A DNA stretch of 64,000 nt from Vulcanimicrobiota bacterium (GCA_003151115.1 PLWS01000005.1:62001-126000), one strand, 5' to 3'; shown: positions 35,350 through 44,312, counted from the stretch's first letter. Notes: generated by a model not told the origin, from the sequence alone. Translations and numbers: made by a program.

Positions 35350-35928
35350 ATGACCGTTATTTCCGTAATCATCGGAAGCACTCGAGAGGGCCGATTTTCC
35401 GAAAAGCCGGCCGCATGGATTCTCCAACACCTTAAGAAGCGCGCCGACATCGACGCGCGGCCGCTCGACCTTCGCGACTTTCCGATGCCGTTCTTTGACC
35501 AGCAGGCGACGCCGGCCACGCCGGGTCGAGCTCCCTATGAAAATGACGTCGTGAAGAAATGGACCGCCGCGATCGCGCAGTCCGACGGCTTCGTCGTCGT
35601 CACCCCTGAATACAACTACGGACCCGCGGCGGTGCTCAAGAACGCGCTGGACTGGGTGTATCCGGAGTGGAATCGCAAAGCGATCGGCTTCGTGAGTTAT
35701 GGCTCCGCGCTCGGCGCGCGCAGCGTCCAGCAGATCCGCTTAACGGCGATCGAGCTTCAGCTGGCTCCGATTCGTACAACCGTTCACATCCCTGTCGGCG
35801 CCCTATGGGCGCACTACAAAGGCGGCGATGTCGACGCTGAGCTGGCCGAGCTGGAGGATCGTGCCGGCGCGATGATCGACGATCTGCTGTGGTGGACCGA
35901 AGCTTTAAAGGCGGCTCGCGCGGCGTGA
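35350..35928 (+). CDS. NAD(P)H-dependent FMN reductase (flavodoxin fold)
   Basis: A 192-residue NADPH-dependent FMN reductase-family protein (PF03358 type). IIGSTREGRFSEKPA is the FMN phosphate loop, VVVTPEYNYGPAAVLKNALDW is the central family motif, and GFVSYGSALGAR follows. It may reduce flavins, quinones or azo compounds with NAD(P)H. It begins 6 bases after AAGGAG. The following mutY gene overlaps its stop through GTGA, an operon-like arrangement. Confidence 0.9.
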   Translation: MTVISVIIGSTREGRFSEKPAAWILQHLKKRADIDARPLDLRDFPMPFFDQQATPATPGRAPYENDVVKKWTAAIAQSDGFVVVTPEYNYGPAAVLKNALDWVYPEWNRKAIGFVSYGSALGARSVQQIRLTAIELQLAPIRTTVHIPVGALWAHYKGGDVDAELAELEDRAGAMIDDLLWWTEALKAARAA

Positions 35929-36773
35929 GCCCAATCCAAAAGCGGCTGCTTGCGTGGTATGCGCGAAACGGCCGGACGCACTTGCCATGGCGCAAAACGC
36001 GGGATGCGTATCGCATCGTCGTCAGCGAGTTCATGCTGCAGCAGACGCAAGTTGAGCGGGTGCTGCCGAAGTATCGCGCTTTTCTGAAACGTTTTCCCAA
36101 TATTCGAACGCTTGCCGCCGCTTCGGTGGCTGAGGCGATCCGCGAATGGCAAGGCCTAGGGTACAACTCGCGCGCGTTGCGCTTGAAACGCATCGCCGAA
36201 GCGGCCGTCACGAAGTTCGGCGGCAAGATTCCGCGCGATCTGGAGTCGCTGCGTTCGTTAAAAGGCATTGGGCCCTATACGGCTGCCGCTCTGCGCGCCT
36301 TTGCCTTCGATGAAGACGACGCGGCTGTCGATACGAACGTGCGTCGTGTAGTAGAGCGATTAACGCTCGGGACAGAAGAGCCGCAAGCGCTCGTTCCGCG
36401 CGGCCGGGGACACGATTGGAATTCCGCGCTCATGGATTTCGGCGCGACGATCTGCACCGCGCGCGCGCCGAAGTGCGCGGTCTGTCCGCTGAAAACCGTT
36501 TGCGCGGCTTTTCCGATCGATCCGCCGGCGATCAAAAGCCCGCGCTCGAAAGCGAAGAGCGTGCCGTTCGAACGGACGACCCGGTTCGCGCGCGGCCGGA
36601 TTATCGACCGCTTACGGAGGCTTCCCCCAGGCAGGCGCGTGTCGTTGCTCGCCTTGCACCGCGATCTCGCATTGCCGGGCCGCACGGCGCAGGACGTGAC
36701 AACACTGGTCGAAGCGCTCGCGCGGGACGGTCTGGTAACGCTCTGCAACCGGAAGGTCGCGCTGACGGACTAG
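35925..36773 (+). CDS. mutY: Adenine DNA glycosylase MutY, short C-terminus
   Basis: A 282-residue HhH-GPD glycosylase. Catalytic Glu35 in VSEFMLQQTQ, the helix-hairpin-helix LKGIGPYTAAA, catalytic Asp in AAVDTNVRR, and the four-Cys iron-sulphur motif CTARAPKCAVCPLKTVC identify MutY rather than Nth. It removes adenine from A:8-oxoG pairs. The C-terminal NUDIX-like domain of E. coli MutY is missing; instead a short winged-helix-like tail is seen, as in actinobacterial MutY. Started at GTG 35925, overlapping the FMN reductase stop as GTGA. Confidence 0.9.
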   Translation: MSPIQKRLLAWYARNGRTHLPWRKTRDAYRIVVSEFMLQQTQVERVLPKYRAFLKRFPNIRTLAAASVAEAIREWQGLGYNSRALRLKRIAEAAVTKFGGKIPRDLESLRSLKGIGPYTAAALRAFAFDEDDAAVDTNVRRVVERLTLGTEEPQALVPRGRGHDWNSALMDFGATICTARAPKCAVCPLKTVCAAFPIDPPAIKSPRSKAKSVPFERTTRFARGRIIDRLRRLPPGRRVSLLALHRDLALPGRTAQDVTTLVEALARDGLVTLCNRKVALTD

Positions 36774-36789
36774 CCGTAGATTCATTCGC

Positions 36790-37248
36790 ATGCAGGTTGT
36801 CTTACGGACGATTCTCGCTTTTATAATTTTCTTGAATGCCGCGCCGGCCGCGGCCGCGAGCAATGATCCGGCGGCAGCGCTGCGGGCCTTCCTTACGTCC
36901 GTGGATCAGAAAGACTACGCCGCGGCGTGGTCGGATTTTACTCGTAGCACCCAGGACGCGATCGTAAAGTCCGTCGCTAATAACGAGCATATGGACGCGG
37001 CGCAAGTTCATTCGCTCTTCGATGCTAACGACAGCCGTATTGACGCCGGCTTTTGGGATTCTTTTCGCAAATCTTCAACGGCAGGCGCTCTCGCGCAATA
37101 TGGCATGACCTCGGACGTTTTCGGAAACGGCGCGAACGCGGAGGTGCGGATACTGACGGGCGGGAGGACCGTCACGATAAAAATGTTTCTTGAAGTCGGC
37201 GCGTGGAAAGTCGGCTGGATGGAGACCTTTTTCCCAAACAGCAAGTAA
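36790..37248 (+). CDS. Secreted protein, NTF2-like fold likely
   Basis: A 152-residue protein with a signal peptide (LAFIIFLNAAPAAAASN). The mature part starts PAAALRAFLTSVDQKDYAAAWSDFT, the kind of helix that opens DUF4878/NTF2-like domains, and ends VGAWKVGWMETFFP. No catalytic residues are obvious. It is between mutY and the first S9 peptidase in the same direction. Function unknown. Confidence 0.6.
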   Translation: MQVVLRTILAFIIFLNAAPAAAASNDPAAALRAFLTSVDQKDYAAAWSDFTRSTQDAIVKSVANNEHMDAAQVHSLFDANDSRIDAGFWDSFRKSSTAGALAQYGMTSDVFGNGANAEVRILTGGRTVTIKMFLEVGAWKVGWMETFFPNSK

Positions 37249-37297
37249 CGCCGCGGCACGGCAGGTTGCCCTTACCGACTAGCGTACATTCGCTTCG

Positions 37298-39301
37298 ATG
37301 CGCTTAGCAATAATCGCCGCGATTTCTATCGCGGTTTTGTTCCCGGCGGCGGCCTCCGCTCGTACCATCGACTTCAGCGATCTCCGCAATGTCGTATCGC
37401 TGAGCAGTCCGCAAATTTCCCCCGACGGGAAACGGATCGTGTTCTTGCGTTCGCGTCCGGATTTTACAAAGGATCGCTCGCCGAGCGATTTGATGCTCAT
37501 TGACGTGAAGACCAAAAGGGTACGCCAGCTCACGTTCAACCGCCGCGGCTTGAGTTCACCGCGCTGGTCGCCGGACGGATCGAGCATCGCGTTCCTGATG
37601 TCGACGACCGTTGAGGGCGTGACCGATCCGCAGGAAGAGATCTTCGTTCTGCCGTTGGACGGCGGCGATCCGCGGCCGATAACCAAAGCCGGGCAAGGCG
37701 TGGACGGATACGCGTGGAGCCCGAACGGGTCTCAATTTGCGTTCATCACGCAAGATCCGAATCCGTACAAGAAACAGGTCGATGCGCATCTCGACGCCTT
37801 CGAAATAGGTTCGAACGATTATCTGCACACCGAGGCGGCGATTCCGTCGCATCTTTGGGTTATCGGATCGAACGGCGGCACGGCAAAACGCTTGACGAGC
37901 GGGTCGTGGAGTTTAGGGATCGTGGATCCCGGTGTGACTTCCGCGTTGTCATGGTCGCCCGACGGAACGAAGATCGCGTTCGACCATTTCCCGACCGCAC
38001 TCAATGGCGATACTCTTGCCACGCACATCGACGTGATCGACGTACGCACCGGAAAGCGCGTGCCGCTGACCGGAAACTCGGGACTGGAAGGCGGCGGAAC
38101 ATTCGCGCCCGCCGGCTCTGCGATCTCATATTCGCGCAACGTCGCCGGCGATCCGACCAACGGAAACGCCATTTACGTCACACATCTTGGTGGTGGTCCG
38201 GGAAAAGATATTCGCACGGCGATCGATCGCACGATAAACGGCACAGATTGGGCTCCGAGCGGGAAAGCGATCTGGCTCTTTGGACCGGATGGATCGAGTG
38301 TGGCCGCGTGGTACCTCACGCTCGGCGGTTCGACGAAGCGGATCAATTTTGGTAGCGTCGCGATCTCACAAACCGGGCCGATCGCGCGCAAGACGGGTGC
38401 ATTCGCATTTACCGGAACGACGACGAACCATCCCGCGGAGCTGTACTACTTAGCCTCGCCGTCGGCGACACCGATCCGGCTCACGAATTACAACGGTTTC
38501 ATTTCAAAATTGCAACTTGGAAAAGTCACGGAAGTCAATTGGAAGAACGATGGCTTTGCCGAAGACGGCGTGCTCACGCTGCCGCCGTCCTTCGACAAAC
38601 TCAGGATGACAGGGCATAGGTTTCCTTTAGTTCTGGTGATCCATGGTGGGCCTCAATCGGCATCGACGCTGGCCTGGAATAGTCAGAATCAACTTTTTGC
38701 CGCGCACGGCTATCTAGTCTTCAATCCCAATTACCGCGGCAGCACGAATTTGGGCGATCGCTACGAACACGCGATCTGGCACGACGCCGGCGCGGGGCCG
38801 GGGCGCGATGTGATGGCCGGAATCGCAACCGTCGAGAAAGCTTATAAGGTAGACAAGAGCCGCGTCGCGGTTTCGGGCTGGTCCTACGGCGGCTACATGA
38901 CGTCGTGGATGACGGGCCACTACAACATTTGGAAGGCGGCCGTCGCGGGCGCGGCGCTCAACGACTGGTTCGACGACTACAACGTCGCGTTTTATGTCTA
39001 CACGGACGTGCCGTGGTTCGGCGGATCGCCGTGGAACCCGAAATATTCGGCGATGTGGCGCGACCAGTCTCCGATAACGTATGCGCAATCAATTAAGGCG
39101 CCGACGCTCATCATGGGCGACATCGGCGACAATAACGTGACGATCACCAATTCGTTTAAGATGTATCACGCGCTCAAAGACAACGGCGTGCCGGTACAGT
39201 TCGTGGCCTATCCTGTGCACGGACATTTTCCGAGCGATCCCGTTCGCTCCGAAGACGTTACGAGGCGCTGGCTGGCTTGGATCGACCGGTACTTGAGGTA
39301 A
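37298..39301 (+). CDS. S9 family peptidase (prolyl oligopeptidase-like), repeat inserted
   Basis: A 667-residue secreted peptidase: signal peptide (ISIAVLFPAAASA), an N-terminal beta-propeller (SPDGKR, WSPDGS, WSPDGT blades) and a C-terminal alpha/beta hydrolase. Ser529 in GWSYGGYM is the nucleophile, Asp lies in GDIGDNNVT and His in VHGHFPS. Residues 431-438 (SFDKLRMT) are encoded by an in-frame 24-base hairpin repeat at the propeller/hydrolase junction; the next gene, a close paralogue, has GYDASKAY there instead. It probably trims peptides in the periplasm. Confidence 0.9.
   Translation: MRLAIIAAISIAVLFPAAASARTIDFSDLRNVVSLSSPQISPDGKRIVFLRSRPDFTKDRSPSDLMLIDVKTKRVRQLTFNRRGLSSPRWSPDGSSIAFLMSTTVEGVTDPQEEIFVLPLDGGDPRPITKAGQGVDGYAWSPNGSQFAFITQDPNPYKKQVDAHLDAFEIGSNDYLHTEAAIPSHLWVIGSNGGTAKRLTSGSWSLGIVDPGVTSALSWSPDGTKIAFDHFPTALNGDTLATHIDVIDVRTGKRVPLTGNSGLEGGGTFAPAGSAISYSRNVAGDPTNGNAIYVTHLGGGPGKDIRTAIDRTINGTDWAPSGKAIWLFGPDGSSVAAWYLTLGGSTKRINFGSVAISQTGPIARKTGAFAFTGTTTNHPAELYYLASPSATPIRLTNYNGFISKLQLGKVTEVNWKNDGFAEDGVLTLPPSFDKLRMTGHRFPLVLVIHGGPQSASTLAWNSQNQLFAAHGYLVFNPNYRGSTNLGDRYEHAIWHDAGAGPGRDVMAGIATVEKAYKVDKSRVAVSGWSYGGYMTSWMTGHYNIWKAAVAGAALNDWFDDYNVAFYVYTDVPWFGGSPWNPKYSAMWRDQSPITYAQSIKAPTLIMGDIGDNNVTITNSFKMYHALKDNGVPVQFVAYPVHGHFPSDPVRSEDVTRRWLAWIDRYLR
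38588..38611. repeat. In-frame hairpin repeat inside the S9 peptidase gene
   Basis: TCCTTCGACAAACTCAGG plus ATGACA, identical over 23 bases to the intergenic copy at 1864 (CCT/AGG type). It starts exactly on a codon boundary and adds eight codons without a stop, so the protein frame is kept. Confidence 0.9.
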
Positions 39302-41305
39302 TGATGAAGCTCTTTGCTTTTGTTTCCGCGCTCGTTTTCGCCGCTGCAGCTTCGGCGTCCGCGCGTACGATGGTTTTGGACGATATGAAGTCGCTCTCGG
39401 GGCTTTCCGAACCGACGATCTCGCCCGACGGCAATACGATTGCATTCATTCTCTCCGTGCCCGACTATAAAGCGGACCGCAGCACGCGTACGCTGATGCT
39501 CTACACTCTGAGCGACTCGAGCACGCGCGCGTTGACGTCGGCGCGGCGTGGCTTCGCCGGCATGGTCGCCCGATGGGCGGCGCCTGGCGTTTCTCTCGAT
39601 AACGGGCGAAGGCGACAAAGCGGCCGAGCAAGTCTTCGTGTTGGATATGCACGGCGGCGATGCCGCGCAGCTAACACATGCGGCAAATGGGGTCGAGCAA
39701 TTCACGTGGCGCCCCGACGGCGGAGCGATTGCCTACGTCACGCCCGACAATCCGCCGAATAAAAAAGATATCGAGCACCACCTCGACGCCTTCGTCGTCG
39801 GCGATCAAGCCTATCAAGAAAAAGCGGCGCCTACGCCAAACCACATTTGGCTGATCAATGCCGACGGCTCGGGCAACAAACGCTTGACGCAAGGCCTGTG
39901 GAGCTTGCCCACCGCCACGCCGCCGGGTCCGCCTGCATCTCCGCTGTCGTGGTCGCCCGATGGGAAGTCGATCATCTTCACTCGTATGCCGAATGCTTAT
40001 GACACCGACGGGTATTTGGCCACGGTTGATGTGCTCGACGTGCAAACCGGTGCAATTCGCACGCTAACGTCGCACGGCAAGTACGAAGGGTACGGCAGTT
40101 ACTCGCCCGACGGAACCAAGATCGCTTACTGGTATCCGCTTCAAGGCGATCCTTCGGCGCAAAACGATGTCCTTGTAACCTCGGCAAACGGCGGTAACGG
40201 CACGGACGTCACGGCCGACGACATCGATACGAACGTGGCGCGCGCGATCTGGATGCCCGATTCGAAGGCACTATTGATTGCCGGGCACAAGGGCACCGAC
40301 GCGGCGCTTTGGCTGAAGCCGCTCGACGGCGCGGCCCAGCGCTTGCAACTCGGACCGGTGCAGCCGGTTCAGCCGTACTGGCTCGACGCCAGCGTTAGCA
40401 ACACGGGCGCGATCGCTTTTACGGGTAGCGAAGCGAACCACCCAACTGAGCTGTATTACATGAGCTCGCCGAGCGCGGCGCCGAAGCAGCTGACCTCGTA
40501 CAACGATGCAGTTGCGAAACTCGATCTCGGCAAAGTGCAACCCGTTAGTTGGAACTTCGAAGGCTTCTCCGAGAACGGTACGCTGACGTATCCGCCGGGA
40601 TACGACGCGAGCAAGGCGTATCCGCTGGTGCTAGTCGTTCACGGCGGCCCAAACTCCGCTTCGATTCTGTCGTTCAGCACGCTGAACCAACTGTTGGCGG
40701 CGCGCGGCTTCCTGGTCTTCAATCCGAATTACCGCGGCAGCGACAATCAAGGCGAGAAATACTGGCATGCGATCTTCAACGATGCCGGCGCGGGGCCGGG
40801 GCGCGACGTGATGGCGGGAATTGCAGCGGTCGAACAGGCTGCGCATGTCGATACTTCGCGCATCGGCGTTTCGGGCTGGTCATACGGCGGCTACATGACG
40901 TCGTGGCTTGAAAGCCATTACAATATATGGAAGGCGGCCGTCGCGGGTGCCGCCGTCAATAATTGGGTCGATGAATATGCGCTTTCGGACAACGGCGTAA
41001 CCGTCGGCATTTCGGAGATTCCGGGGTCTCCCTACGTCGGAAACAACATGGAAGCGTACCGTGCGCAGTCGCCGATCACATACGCGTGGAACATTACGGC
41101 GCCGACGCTTATCTTAAGCGATACCGGCGACGTGCGGGTTCCGATCACGCAGTCGTACGAAATGTTCCGCGCGCTCACCGATCACCACGTTCCCGTGCGC
41201 TTCTTCGCCTATCCGATTTCGGGGCATTCGCCGGGCGATCCGGTGCGCTCGATGGACGTAAACCGCCGCTGGATTGCCTGGCTAGTTCAGTATTTAAAGC
41301 CGTAA
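39301..41305 (+). pseudogene. S9 family peptidase, frameshifted near residue 85
   Basis: A tandem paralogue of the preceding gene. The signal peptide and first blade (MMKLFAFVSALVFAAAASA ... ALTSARRG) are in one frame; from about 39551 the similarity (ASPAWSPDGRRLAFL) continues in the frame that starts with GTG 39548. The intact paralogue reads RRGLSSPRWSPDG there, so five bases appear lost (or one gained). The rest is whole, with GWSYGGYM and SGHSPGD motifs. It may be a pseudogene, a phase-variable or frameshifted gene, or a sequencing error. Expressed from GTG 39548 it would lack a signal peptide. Confidence 0.75.
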
Positions 41306-41311
41306 CGCCAT

Positions 41312-41474
41312 CGTCATCCTGAGCCTGTCGAAGGACCTCGAGCAGGGCCCTTAGGGCCCGAGTCGAGAGGGATGCCCTCGTCCTTCGACACGCGCATCAA
41401 AGATGCGCTACTCAGGATGACATGCTCGGGGTGGTTCGACTGGGGGCGCCTAATGGCGCCCGCTCACCATGACA
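41312..41474. repeat. Composite hairpin-repeat block, three or more units
   Basis: From the left: a plus-oriented CCT/AGG unit (CGTCATCCTGAGCC, TGTCGAAGGACC); a middle hairpin GGGCCC-TTA-GGGCCC flanked by CTCGAG-like bases; a minus-oriented CCT/AGG unit with stem GCGCATC-AAA-GATGCGC; and a minus-oriented GGT/ACC unit with stem GGGCGCC-TAAT-GGCGCCC. The block occupies nearly all the space between two convergent genes. Confidence 0.85.
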
Positions 41475-41475
41475 C

Positions 41476-43098
41476 TCAGACCAGTAGCGTGTTCGCCATC
41501 ATCCCTTGGTCCTCGTGGACCAATTTGTGGCAATGGAAGACATCTTTGCCGCGCCATTGTTTGTAACGAATGCGCATGATGACTTTGCCGTTGGGTGGAA
41601 CCCAAACGCTGTCGCAGATAATGGGCGGACTGTAGTTGATCGTGCCGCTCGGGCCGGTCACCGAGTGCACTTCGAAAGAATTGGTATGTATATGGAACGG
41701 ATGGCCTTCGGGCATGAGGTTAGTGATCGTCCACTGTTCGGCGCTGCCGACCGGTAGTACGAATTCCGGCGGAACGGTGGTCTCGCTGTAGACGTTGCTA
41801 TTGACGGTTAGGGCCGTTCCAAAGAGAATCGACGTCGATGGTACGCCGTTGAATACTACCGAGCGCTGCCCGGAGATGTCGCCGTCGGCGATCAACGGAT
41901 ACTCGCGCGTGGGCGTGGGGAGCGACGTCGGTATTGCCATCGAGACCGGCGTTCCCGATACGACGAATTGCGTGAGTCCGAATGCGGGCCACGGGTGAGG
42001 GTCGGTTGTATCCGCGACGCCGGAAAGCATGTAGTTTCCGGTGGTCGATGGCGCGCGCAACAATAGTTCGATGCGGCCGCCCATCGTCAAGAGAATTGGT
42101 GCGGTCGCGGTATTGACCAACTGCGGAGCGAGCAAGTTCACGCCGTCGTAGCCGATTACATAAACTTCGAACCCTGGAAGCGATAGCGGCAGGTTCAGTG
42201 TGTCCGAGCCGTTGAGAATGCGCAGGCGAACGACCTCGCCGGGCTGCATTTGCACCTGCGGAGGCGCCGAAGGCGTCGGAACGCCGCAGTTCGACGCTCC
42301 GCACACCGGCGGGACAGTGAAGTCGACTAAGTTGACGAGCTGACCGTTGACCAGCGCGAAGAGATAATCTGCGCGCGGTTTGAAACCGCCGCTGGTGGGC
42401 GGCTTGTAAGCCGCGTACTCGAGATCGTAGATGCCGGGCGTCGTGGTGCTCGCGTTGACGTTGATCGTTTGAAACGCCAGTCGCAAGTCGCGCGCGGCAG
42501 CAATCTCCGGAACGTTGTCGATCGCGCCCTTAACGATGATCAAACCCGCCATTCCGCCAGAAACCTCGACGTCGGTCGATCCGTGGTGATGCGGATGGTA
42601 CCAATAGAGTCCGGGCGGCTGATCCACCGGGACCGAAAAATTATAGGTGTAGGTGCTGCCGGGCTGAATCGCAATCATCATCGCCGCTCGATCGCTCGTG
42701 CCGACAGGGTCGAAAATATGCGGCACGACTTGAACGCCGTGCACGTGCAGGTTCGCCGTGTTGAAGAGATGCGGGTTGTTCATCGGGTCGACACTAGGCC
42801 CGGGCGTGGCCGCCGCATTTGCCGGAAATCCGTTCACAACATTGATCGTGAGCTGCTGCCCCGGCACGATAGTCATCGTCGGTCCCGGAATGATGCCGTC
42901 AAACGTGCGCGTCCGCAGTGTCTTTCCGCCAAAAATATGGTCGGCGTATTGCGTAGTCAGCGTAAAGGCCGACGAAATGTTCGGAGAGAGCGAGCCGCCT
43001 CCGGTAATGGCGTTGCATCCTTCAATGGCGAGGACGCCGGCCGTGGCGGCGGCTGCGGCTCCGCCAATGAGAAGATCGCGCCGTGATATATCAGGCAT
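41476..43098 (-). CDS. Tat-exported multicopper oxidase
   Basis: A 540-residue multicopper oxidase. The start ISRRDLLIGGAAAA (Arg6-Arg7) is a twin-arginine signal, ending near a Cys that could be lipidated. Copper ligands: NLHVHG, YWYHPHHHG, HPFHIH, and FHCHKLVHEDQGMM (type 1 site with axial Met). It belongs with CueO/laccase-like bilirubin-oxidase-type enzymes and oxidises Cu(I), phenols or metals with O2. I start at ATG 43098, where the Tat motif begins, rather than at an upstream codon. It stands divergent from nth with a 43-base gap. Confidence 0.9.
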   Translation of the reverse strand: MPDISRRDLLIGGAAAAATAGVLAIEGCNAITGGGSLSPNISSAFTLTTQYADHIFGGKTLRTRTFDGIIPGPTMTIVPGQQLTINVVNGFPANAAATPGPSVDPMNNPHLFNTANLHVHGVQVVPHIFDPVGTSDRAAMMIAIQPGSTYTYNFSVPVDQPPGLYWYHPHHHGSTDVEVSGGMAGLIIVKGAIDNVPEIAAARDLRLAFQTINVNASTTTPGIYDLEYAAYKPPTSGGFKPRADYLFALVNGQLVNLVDFTVPPVCGASNCGVPTPSAPPQVQMQPGEVVRLRILNGSDTLNLPLSLPGFEVYVIGYDGVNLLAPQLVNTATAPILLTMGGRIELLLRAPSTTGNYMLSGVADTTDPHPWPAFGLTQFVVSGTPVSMAIPTSLPTPTREYPLIADGDISGQRSVVFNGVPSTSILFGTALTVNSNVYSETTVPPEFVLPVGSAEQWTITNLMPEGHPFHIHTNSFEVHSVTGPSGTINYSPPIICDSVWVPPNGKVIMRIRYKQWRGKDVFHCHKLVHEDQGMMANTLLV

Positions 43099-43141
43099 GC
43101 GGGTGAGGATACGTCGGACGGCGCGGCAAATCCGCTGCTCC

Positions 43142-43891
43142 ATGCCGAAGATTCCGTTTCCCAAAAGCAAGGTCAGCAGGGCGACGGCGGATCGCGAGCT
43201 CGCGATTCTGGAGCGGACCTATCCGCACGCCGCCACGGCGCTGCGGTATTCCAATCCGTTCGAACTGCTGATCGCCGTGATTCTTTCGGCCCAATGCACC
43301 GACGCGCGCGTGAATTTAGCAACTCCGGCGTTGTTTGCAAAATACCCGACTCCCGAGAAGCTCGCGAAAGCGAAACGACGCGACGTGGAGAGGCTGATCC
43401 GTTCGTGCGGGTTTTTCCGTATGAAATCCAAGAACATCATCAACGCCGCGCGCGCTTTGGTGGCGCAGCACGACGGCCGGGTCCCCTCGCAGCGGGAAGA
43501 GCTCGAAGCGCTGGCGGGCGTCGGGAGAAAAACCGCAAGCGTCGTTATGTCGGTTGCGTTCGGGGAAGCCGCGATCGCAGTAGACACGCACGTTTTCCGC
43601 GTCGCGCACCGCCTCGGGCTAACGCTGGGAAAAACTCCGCGCGACGTCGAGCAAGATCTGCAGAAGATCGTTCCGCGCCCCAAGTGGCGCCACGCACATC
43701 ATTGGCTGATCTTGCACGGCCGCGCGATTTGCAAGGCGCCGGTTCCGCTCTGCGGACAATGCCCCGTAAACCAGATTTGTCCGACGCCAAAAATACTCGC
43801 TAGAAGCTTAACGGCCCGGGCCCTTGCAAGTGCGGCGGGGGCTCCAAAGCCTCGTCCGCGGCGATCAGCTGCAGCAAGGAAGAAGCGGTAA
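43142..43891 (+). CDS. nth: Endonuclease III
   Basis: A 249-residue HhH-GPD glycosylase/AP lyase. Catalytic Lys in LAGVGRKTASVV and catalytic Asp in AVDTHVFRVAHRL, with the iron-sulphur motif CKAPVPLCGQCPVNQIC. These mark Nth, which removes oxidised pyrimidines. The C-terminal 30 residues (KPRPRRSAAARKKR) form a basic tail that overlaps the antisense gene below by 92 bases. MutY, its relative, lies 7 kb away. Confidence 0.93.
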   Translation: MPKIPFPKSKVSRATADRELAILERTYPHAATALRYSNPFELLIAVILSAQCTDARVNLATPALFAKYPTPEKLAKAKRRDVERLIRSCGFFRMKSKNIINAARALVAQHDGRVPSQREELEALAGVGRKTASVVMSVAFGEAAIAVDTHVFRVAHRLGLTLGKTPRDVEQDLQKIVPRPKWRHAHHWLILHGRAICKAPVPLCGQCPVNQICPTPKILARSLTARALASAAGAPKPRPRRSAAARKKR

Positions 43892-44312
43892 GCGCTTCGC
43901 CATAACCGGCTTCGGTTGAAATCTTCGAAAGGTTGATCAGCGACGGCGTCTGCGCGCCGGGGTCAAATTGCCATTCGCCATCCAGGCCTAACCCCGCGAC
44001 GCGCACGAGCTGGTGGACTTCGTCCAGGTCTAGACTCACGCGCTTATCCGCAAAGCGCAGACGCAGCCGCAACGGCCGCAAGAGCTTCACGAATTTCATG
44101 CCGCTGCGTCCGAGGATTGCGTTCAGCCGTTTGGCGCCGGCCGCCAGCCTTTCGCCGAAGGCTTCGAGAGCTTGTTCGGCGTCCTCGAACGGAACCGGGC
44201 CAAGGTCGCCGCCATCCGCGGCACGGGCGATCTCCCGGCGGGCGCGAATGCGGGTGGCCGCTTCTACGATCGGATTTTGCTGCGTGAACTTCTCTTCAAA
44301 GGGATTCGGCAT
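43800..44312 (-). CDS. Unknown protein, convergent overlap with nth
   Basis: A 170-residue protein I do not recognise. It is helical, with a basic-hydrophobic segment KFVKLLRPLRLRLRF in the middle and an acidic-rich end. It shares 92 bases with the 3' end of nth on the other strand. Its start (44312) lies just upstream of the DPP-IV-like gene on the other strand. Real coding is likely because the nth basic tail could be the less constrained part, but confidence is moderate. Confidence 0.5.
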   Translation of the reverse strand: MPNPFEEKFTQQNPIVEAATRIRARREIARAADGGDLGPVPFEDAEQALEAFGERLAAGAKRLNAILGRSGMKFVKLLRPLRLRLRFADKRVSLDLDEVHQLVRVAGLGLDGEWQFDPGAQTPSLINLSKISTEAGYGEALTASSLLQLIAADEALEPPPHLQGPGPLSF

